NCBI GenBank assembly: GCA_030639705.1
Contig: DAOWKX010000123.1
Coordinates: forward strand, 1 to 10,119
Direction of reading: 5' to 3'
DNA: 10,119 bases
From: Candidatus Aminicenantota bacterium
GTDB taxonomy: Bacteria > Acidobacteriota > Aminicenantia > UBA2199
Shown: in pieces, positions 5,666-10,119 of the stretch
How the letters are laid out: each line of letters starts with the position of its first letter
Numbering within the stretch: the stretch's first letter is position 1
Notes under the pieces: generated by a model
Seen by the model: the letters and a program-made list of their open reading frames with translations, nothing else
Database searches by the model: none
Told to the model about the DNA's origin: nothing
Made by a program: the position numbers and the translations under genes

Positions 5666-5687
5666 TGCAAGACCTGACCCCAGACTA
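5659..5687 (+). repeat. 29-bp direct repeat, copy 2, next to tRNA-Arg
   Basis: This copy is identical to 5000-5028. It ends 13 bp from the 3' end of the tRNA gene. Upstream of it the sequence (TAATATT then GTTGCAATGCAA) resembles the tail of the 144-bp unit with four bases missing, so this may be the last remnant of a third copy. AGACT-ACC-AGTCT at 5683-5695 could make a small 5-bp hairpin just after the tRNA. Confidence 0.85.
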
Positions 5688-5700
5688 CCAGTCTAAGAAC

Positions 5701-5773
5701 TGCGCCTGGCAGGAATCGAACCTGCGGCACCGGGATTAGGAATCCCGCGCTCTATCCTCTGAGCTACAGGCGC
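5701..5773 (-). tRNA. tRNA-Arg, anticodon CCT (reads AGG)
   Basis: The reverse complement folds into a full 73-base cloverleaf: acceptor stem GCGCCTG with CAGGCGC, D stem GCTC with GAGC, anticodon stem CGGGA with TCCCG around the loop TTCCTAA (anticodon CCT), a five-base variable loop GTGCC, and T stem GCAGG with CCTGC around TTCGATT. The discriminator base is A at 5701. CCA is not encoded (the next bases are GTT), so it must be added by the CCA-adding enzyme. AGG codons occur in several genes here, including the RAYT gene. Confidence 0.96.
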
Positions 5774-5781
5774 AAGGGGAT

Positions 5782-5810
5782 ATTATAGCAAAGGTTAAGG
5801 TGAAGGTAAA
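5782..5810 (-). promoter_or_regulatory. Promoter of tRNA-Arg
   Basis: On the minus strand a consensus TATAAT (5787-5782) lies eight bases before the tRNA 5' end, with TTTACC (5810-5805) 17 bp upstream as a 4-of-6 match to the -35 consensus. Transcription would start about two bases before the mature 5' end, near 5775. Confidence 0.5.
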
Positions 5811-5880
5811 GACAAAGGTTAAGACGTGAAGCGTAAGGCGTAATTAGTAATTCGTAAAGTGTGAAGACGTAAAAAGTGAA
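5788..5880. repeat. Low-complexity purine-rich stretch with degenerate short repeats
   Basis: The stretch is built from variants of AAGGTAAAG and CGTAA. CAAAGGTTAAG occurs at 5789-5799 and 5813-5823, and GTGAAG followed by a CGTAA-like word recurs at about 5826 and 5861. The stretch lies upstream of tRNA-Arg on the minus strand. Such AAGCGTAA-type low-complexity spacers recur in some bacterial genomes. No function is visible. Confidence 0.5.
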
Positions 5881-5996
5881 AAATCACTTGAAAAAAAATG
5901 TTTTTATTCAAATTAAGCATCCCGACTGGAAAAATTTGTGGGCAAAATTTTAAAAGGAAAATGAAATAATCTTTCACTTTTTCAAGAGAATTGGGT

Positions 5997-6025
5997 TTGA
6001 AAAATGAAGTGTAATGGTGTATAAA
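5997..6025 (+). promoter_or_regulatory. Promoter of the acyl-CoA ligase gene, leaderless layout
   Basis: TTGAAA (5997-6002) and TATAAA (6020-6025) are 17 bp apart. Only seven bases separate the -10 box from the ATG at 6033, so transcription should begin at or one base before the start codon. No good Shine-Dalgarno is present, which agrees with a leaderless message. Confidence 0.55.
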
Positions 6026-6032
6026 CCTGATT

Positions 6033-7724
6033 ATGGACAACACCACTCATATTCTCAAAACTTTGAATGAATTTTTTGAAGATTCCGTTAAAAAATTTTC
6101 AGATCGACCGGCTTTAAGTTTTGCTTATGAAATTCCGATCACCTATAAAGAAATGTTAGAGAAGGTCATTACGGTTGCAGATCTACTGGAAAAAAAAGGA
6201 ATTTTATATGGAGACAGGGTAGCCATTTTAGGAGAAAATTCCCCGAATTGGGGGATAAGTTACTTTGCCATTTTAAGAGCCGGCGCGGTTGCTGTTCCCA
6301 TATTACCTGATTTTCCTGAAGCGGATATAAGGCACATTCTATCAGATTCAGAAGCTAAAATACTTTTTACCACCCAGAAACAGCTGCAAAAAGTAGGCGA
6401 TCTAGGTAATTCCAAATTAAAACATATTATTACTCTGGATGATTTTAAAACCGATGACCAGGCACTGGATGTTGAACCCTTTTCCAATATCATGGATCTA
6501 GCCATTGATTTCATTAAGAAAATCCCAAAGCATATTGGATTAAAGACAAAAGAAATCACTGAAGATGATCTTGCTTCAATCATCTATACATCCGGTACTT
6601 CAGGACATTCAAAGGCAGTCATGCTCACTCATAAAAACCTTTTATCAAATGCCATCACCATGAATAAATTAATAGATATAAATCCGGATTGGACTTTCCT
6701 TTCTGTAATTACCCTTTCGCATTCCCTTGAGTTCACCACAGGATTTTTGTTTCCGCTGTTTAACGGTGCCCGGATTGTCTATCTCGGTGCATCCCCGACT
6801 CCTTCATTATTGGAAAAAGCCTGTAAGGTTGAAAAACCTCAGGCGATTTGTGCTGTGCCTTTGATTCTGGAAAAAATATACAAAAAAAAAGTCCTCCCGG
6901 TACTGGAGAGAAATAGCTTTATTAAAATAATAACCAAGGTACCGGGTATTAAAAAGAAAATTTATAAAAAAATAAATAATAAACTAATCGAGTTTTTCGG
7001 GGGAAAACTGATTGTGATGGCTATTGGCGGAGCTCTATTCAATATTAAAGCTGAAACATTTTTCCGGAATTCCGGTTTCCCCTATCTGGTTGGATACGGA
7101 TTAACCGAAACCTCCCCGTTATTAGCAGGAGGTCCTTTCGGAGATAGGACCATAAAAATTTCTTCAACCGGAAAACCCGTACCGGGTGTGGAAATAAAAA
7201 TTGATAATGCTGATAAAGATACCGGCATCGGAGATATCCTTGCTCGCGGGCCCAATGTGATGAAAGGGTATTATAAAAATCCTGAATTAACCAGAGAAGT
7301 ACTCAGTGATGATGGCTGGTTCAAAACCGGTGACCTGGGTTATTTTGATAATTTCAATAATCTTCACATAACCGGGCGATCCAAGAATATGATCTTAATG
7401 TCAAACGGTGAGAATATTTATCCTGAAGCCATAGAAGAAAAAATCAATTCTGCCATTTATGTGATGGAATCACTGGTCATTGAAAACAACAATCGTCTGG
7501 AAGCCTGGGTGTATCCTGACTATGATTTGATTGACAGTGATACCCGGGGTAAAACCGAAAAACAGAAGCGGGAGTTTATTATTCAAATGCTCGATCGGTT
7601 AAAAAAGGACATAAATTCACAATTGTCTTCTTTTTCAAAAATTTCAAGGGTTATTGAACAAAAGGAACCCTTTGTAAAAACAGCAACTTTAAAAATAAAA
7701 CGTTATCTGTATTCTCATCGTTGA
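6033..7724 (+). CDS. AMP-forming long-chain acyl-CoA ligase (FadD-like)
   Basis: This 563-residue member of the ANL adenylating superfamily probably activates a long-chain fatty acid with ATP and coenzyme A. The motifs appear in order: P-loop YTSGTSGHSK at 185-194, GYGLTETSP at 354-362, TGDLGY at 432-437, and the hinge region GRSKNMILMSNGENIYPEAIE at 448-468. The C-terminal core TATLKIKR at 550-557 contains the likely catalytic lysine K554, where the usual glycine before it is Leu553. The overall form (VAVPILPDF, MLTHKNL) matches long-chain acyl-CoA ligases rather than acetate or aryl ligases, but the exact substrate cannot be read. An in-frame stop at 6012-6014 restricts the start to 6033. 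It may supply acyl-CoA for lipids or fatty acid breakdown. The CDF gene follows after 74 bp. Confidence 0.9.
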   Translation: MDNTTHILKTLNEFFEDSVKKFSDRPALSFAYEIPITYKEMLEKVITVADLLEKKGILYGDRVAILGENSPNWGISYFAILRAGAVAVPILPDFPEADIRHILSDSEAKILFTTQKQLQKVGDLGNSKLKHIITLDDFKTDDQALDVEPFSNIMDLAIDFIKKIPKHIGLKTKEITEDDLASIIYTSGTSGHSKAVMLTHKNLLSNAITMNKLIDINPDWTFLSVITLSHSLEFTTGFLFPLFNGARIVYLGASPTPSLLEKACKVEKPQAICAVPLILEKIYKKKVLPVLERNSFIKIITKVPGIKKKIYKKINNKLIEFFGGKLIVMAIGGALFNIKAETFFRNSGFPYLVGYGLTETSPLLAGGPFGDRTIKISSTGKPVPGVEIKIDNADKDTGIGDILARGPNVMKGYYKNPELTREVLSDDGWFKTGDLGYFDNFNNLHITGRSKNMILMSNGENIYPEAIEEKINSAIYVMESLVIENNNRLEAWVYPDYDLIDSDTRGKTEKQKREFIIQMLDRLKKDINSQLSSFSKISRVIEQKEPFVKTATLKIKRYLYSHR

Positions 7725-7785
7725 AAAAATCAAAACCCCGATTGTTTAATTTATAAATCCACTGGTTCTTTTGTTTTATTTGGTT

Positions 7786-7791
7786 TACAAT
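7786..7791 (+). promoter_or_regulatory. -10-like box just before the CDF gene
   Basis: TACAAT at 7786-7791 sits seven bases before the ATG at 7799, the same spacing seen before the acyl-CoA ligase gene. No convincing -35 box lies upstream (TGGTTC at 7763-7768 is poor) and no Shine-Dalgarno is visible. A leaderless start is possible. Read-through from the ligase gene is the alternative. Confidence 0.35.
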
Positions 7792-7798
7792 TTTAGCA

Positions 7799-8701
7799 AT
7801 GCTCAACAACAGTCGGTTGAAAAAAGCCATACGGGTTACCAAAACAGGTATTGTTGGCAACACAATGCTCATTATACTTAAATTTGCCGGTGGTATTATC
7901 GGAAAAAGCAGCGCTGTGATAGCTGATGCGGTTCATTCTTTGGCTGATTTTGCCGCAGGCATTATTGTCATAATTGGCTTGAAGTTAGCCAACAAACCAG
8001 CTGATAAAAACCACCGCTATGGTCATGGAAAATTTGAAACCCTTTCATCTCTGATCCTGGGAATTATTCTGCTGGCAACCGGAATCGGCATTTGTTGGGC
8101 AGGATTAACGAATGTGATTCATTTTTTTAAGAAAGAATCAATATCAAGACCCACCTGGGTTGCATTTTTAGCCGCATTTATTTCGGTTGTAGTAAAAGAA
8201 TGGCTCTATGTTATTACCATTCGTTCCGGGAAAAGATTAAACAGCCAGTCTCTGATTGCCAATGCCATCAACCATCGTTCCGATGCCCTGTCATCTCTCG
8301 GGGTAATGATCGGAATAGGAGGTGCTGTATTTTTAGGAAGATCATGGATTGTTCTTGACCCGATTGCAGCCATTATTGTTGGTGTTTTTATTTTTAAAGC
8401 ATCATTTTCAATTATCAAACAGAGTCTGGATGAACTCCTGGAAGCCTCACTGGGAGACAAAATTGAAAATGATATACTCGAAATTGCCAGGCAGGTACCG
8501 GGTGTGAAGAATCCCCATAATCTTAAGACCCGAAAAATCGGTAACAATTATGTGATTGATTTCCATATCGATGTTAACTATACCTTAAATATCAAAGATG
8601 CTCATGATATTACCGATAAGGTCGAAAAAGAGCTGAAGCGTGAATTCGGGGCGGATACGGTTATTTCGCTTCATGTTGAGCCCGGGGCTCAGGAAAAATA
8701 A
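7799..8701 (+). CDS. Cation diffusion facilitator (CDF) metal transporter
   Basis: This 300-residue protein is a proton-coupled exporter of divalent metal ions (zinc, iron, manganese or similar) in the inner membrane. About six apolar segments are visible between residues 15 and 205. The first-metal-site residues are H46 and D50 in TM2 (DAVHSLAD), and N158 and D162 in TM5 (INHRSDALSS). The position four before D162 is usually His or Asp, so Asn is notable and may alter metal choice. H72 and H76 lie in the loop after TM2 (NHRYGHGKFE). Residues about 210-295 form the cytoplasmic dimerising domain, ending VISLHVEPG. Length is normal. No upstream in-frame ATG exists after the stop at 7754-7756. 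The ChaN-like gene 32 bp downstream is probably co-transcribed. Confidence 0.92.
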   Translation: MLNNSRLKKAIRVTKTGIVGNTMLIILKFAGGIIGKSSAVIADAVHSLADFAAGIIVIIGLKLANKPADKNHRYGHGKFETLSSLILGIILLATGIGICWAGLTNVIHFFKKESISRPTWVAFLAAFISVVVKEWLYVITIRSGKRLNSQSLIANAINHRSDALSSLGVMIGIGGAVFLGRSWIVLDPIAAIIVGVFIFKASFSIIKQSLDELLEASLGDKIENDILEIARQVPGVKNPHNLKTRKIGNNYVIDFHIDVNYTLNIKDAHDITDKVEKELKREFGADTVISLHVEPGAQEK

Positions 8702-8733
8702 ATGATTTTTCATAAAATAAACTGGAGGAAAAA

Positions 8734-9978
8734 ATGGCCAAAGCAAAAGTATTAATATCTTTAACATTGATAATAAGTTTGTGCAGTTGGGCTGCAGAGT
8801 CTCAGAATGATACCCTTCCGCTGGGATCATCGAAATTTAAATATGAGCTGGCAAAGATCGAAAGGGATCAGATTTATGAGACCAGATCCCAAAAAGTGAT
8901 CGATATTTCGGATCTGGTGGAAGCGTTTAAAAATACAGATGTTTTTGTGATTGGTGAATTCCATGATAACTATGATTGTCATGTATTTCAAAGAAATTTT
9001 ATTGAGGCCCTGTATCAAAGATATCCTAAAATAGTTGTGGGCTTTGAATTTTTCAAAAGAGAAGACAACCGATTTCTTGAACAATGGCGTAATGGAGAGA
9101 TCAATGATGGTGAATTGATAGAGAAAACCGGCTGGTATAAAAAGACCGCGCTAAATTATGGCTATACTAAAGTTGTGATGGATATCATTAAAAAATACCG
9201 AATCCAGACTATTGGTTTAAATGTATCTCGAAAGATTCTTCGAAAAGTATCCAGAAAGGGATTTAATAGCCTTTCGGTTGAGGAAAAAAAGCTGTTTCCG
9301 ACCATCCATATTCCCAATGCGGAACACCGGTATTTGATAGAGACCATCTTCGGGAACTTTGCGACCCAGGTTCCCTTCTGGTTTGATAATATATACAATG
9401 CCCAGAGATGCTGGGATGTGGTGATGGCAGAATCTATGAGAGAGATGCTTGAAAAGAATGAATTCAGGGGATACAAGGGAATTATTATCGCTGGAAATTT
9501 CCATGTGGCCTATGGGCTGGGAATTCCTTTCAGGTATAAAAAAGCACAAAAAAGTGTAAGAATAACCACGATCATTCCGGTATCGCTGACTTCCGAAGAC
9601 ACAAATTCCGAGGATGATCCCCATCCCATGAAAAAGATGTTTGCCAACCAGCTCACTCAGGTAGCTGTATTTTCACGTGGAATCGGAGATTATGTCTTCT
9701 CGGCCTCGGAATCCAGGTTTTCCCATTTCCCCGATTTGGGAATAAAATGCAAAAAAGTAGGAGAAAAATTCCAGATATCTCAGGTCAAAAAGAAAAGCAT
9801 TGGCGAGGAATTCGGGCTTAAGAAGGGAGATTTCATTGATTCAGTGGATGGAATCAGTATAAAAACGATCGAACAGTTTCGTTTATTGAGCGCTAATAAA
9901 AAATGGGGTGATTCAATTAAAATTCGAGTTGAAAAAAAGATTGATTTCAAAAAAAAAGAACAGAATCCTGCCAAATAG
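8734..9978 (+). CDS. Exported ChaN-like (Tiki superfamily) protein with C-terminal PDZ domain
   Basis: This 414-residue protein has a signal peptide (charged MAKAK, apolar 6-20, possible cleavage around SWAA at 18-21). C17 is not in a good lipobox, since Leu precedes it. Residues about 55-285 match the ChaN/haem-binding uptake fold: GEFHDN at 74-79, VGFEFF at 102-107, IGLNVSRKI at 160-168, an HIPNAEHRY region near 192-200, QRCWDVVMAESM at 224-235 and AGNFHVAYG at 253-261. ChaN of Campylobacter binds haem, and related Tiki proteins are metal-dependent proteases, so iron/haem binding or peptidase activity are both open. Residues about 338-400 form a PDZ domain (FGLKKGDFIDSVDG), which typically binds peptide C-termini. 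GGAGG at 8724-8728 is a strong ribosome site. It follows the CDF gene by 32 bp, suggesting a metal-related operon. Confidence 0.88.
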   Translation: MAKAKVLISLTLIISLCSWAAESQNDTLPLGSSKFKYELAKIERDQIYETRSQKVIDISDLVEAFKNTDVFVIGEFHDNYDCHVFQRNFIEALYQRYPKIVVGFEFFKREDNRFLEQWRNGEINDGELIEKTGWYKKTALNYGYTKVVMDIIKKYRIQTIGLNVSRKILRKVSRKGFNSLSVEEKKLFPTIHIPNAEHRYLIETIFGNFATQVPFWFDNIYNAQRCWDVVMAESMREMLEKNEFRGYKGIIIAGNFHVAYGLGIPFRYKKAQKSVRITTIIPVSLTSEDTNSEDDPHPMKKMFANQLTQVAVFSRGIGDYVFSASESRFSHFPDLGIKCKKVGEKFQISQVKKKSIGEEFGLKKGDFIDSVDGISIKTIEQFRLLSANKKWGDSIKIRVEKKIDFKKKEQNPAK

Positions 9979-9997
9979 TCTGATAGGTAAGATGTAA

Positions 9998-10119
9998 ATG
10001 GTTGAATCTTTCCGAAATCCACCACCTAAATTTGGATATTTCCCCAAGATCAAGAAGGCGTGTCGGCTTCCCTTTGAACGGCTTGCGAATCCCATTTCTC
10101 GCCAATATCGAAAATGGGC
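9998..10119 (+). CDS. Possible 5' end of another gene, truncated by the window edge
   Basis: An ATG at 9998 opens a frame of 40 codons with no stop up to the window end. The peptide begins MVESFRNPPPKFGYFPKI and continues with a basic, aromatic-rich stretch (RLPFERLANPISRQYRKW). AGG at 9985-9987 could serve as a weak ribosome site ten bases upstream. It follows the ChaN-like gene by 19 bp in the same direction, which fits an operon. I do not recognise the protein, and 40 codons are too few to be certain that it is real. Confidence 0.4.
   Translation, partial: MVESFRNPPPKFGYFPKIKKACRLPFERLANPISRQYRKW

Noticed and set aside
5819..6046. 75-codon minus-strand frame between the tRNA and the ligase gene
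   Set aside because: Its C-terminal end is the translated low-complexity repeat and it overlaps the ligase start and promoter. No family features are visible.
7725..7760. AATC...GATT stem after the ligase gene, considered as a terminator
   Set aside because: Only four base pairs with no proper U-tract. It does not support a terminator call.
8734..8796. Lipobox around C17 of the ChaN-like protein
   Set aside because: The residue before Cys is Leu, and lipoboxes need Gly, Ala or Ser there. A plain Sec signal peptide is more likely.
9913..10095. 60-codon minus-strand frame at the right end
   Set aside because: It overlaps the end of the ChaN-like gene and a plausible plus-strand gene start, has low-complexity phenylalanine runs typical of reversed lysine codons, and has no ribosome site.

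Overview
The window is AT-rich bacterial DNA, with compact genes, bacterial promoter boxes, Shine-Dalgarno sequences and one tRNA-Arg gene without an encoded CCA end. The gene set is a phasin-like protein with an ABC1/UbiB kinase, a long-chain acyl-CoA ligase, a CDF metal transporter, a ChaN-type exported protein with a PDZ domain and an exported ankyrin protein. It fits a free-living, probably Gram-negative-type bacterium. I cannot name the phylum from sequence alone. The acyl-CoA ligase resembles the subfamily I associate with Bacteroidota and neighbouring lineages, which is only a weak pointer.

Layout. Positions 1-331 hold no gene but carry a 144-bp repeat (copy A1) and a site ending in TGACCCC. 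A phasin-like gene and an ABC1/UbiB kinase gene follow as a two-gene unit (332-2341). Next is a complete REP-associated tyrosine transposase (RAYT) element at 2368-3413, bounded by a perfect 26-bp terminal inverted repeat. The left repeat carries the transposase -35 box and the right repeat carries its stop codon. An exported ankyrin-repeat protein with its own strong promoter lies at 3598-4803. Copy A2 of the 144-bp repeat (4868-5011) comes next, then a minus-strand gene for a small two-CxxC, two-helix membrane protein (5065-5544). That gene is enclosed by a 29-bp perfect direct repeat whose second copy lies 13 bp from the 3' end of a minus-strand tRNA-Arg(CCT) gene. A low-complexity stretch leads to the last block, all on the plus strand: acyl-CoA ligase (6033-7724), CDF cation transporter (7799-8701), ChaN/PDZ protein (8734-9978), and what may be the start of another gene running off the end.

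How the parts relate. The left half (1-5700) looks like accessory DNA shaped by short repeats. Five sites share a GGGGTC/GACCCC core, two of them being the RAYT ends. This suggests, but does not prove, that the RAYT or relatives spread these sequences. The right half looks like ordinary chromosome: lipid activation and metal handling. The CDF and ChaN genes sit 32 bp apart and may form an operon.

The most interesting signals are the self-contained RAYT element, the small membrane-protein gene between direct repeats beside a tRNA, two mutually exclusive hairpins in that gene's leader, and three genes whose -10-like boxes sit 6-7 bases before the ATG without a Shine-Dalgarno, as expected for leaderless mRNAs.
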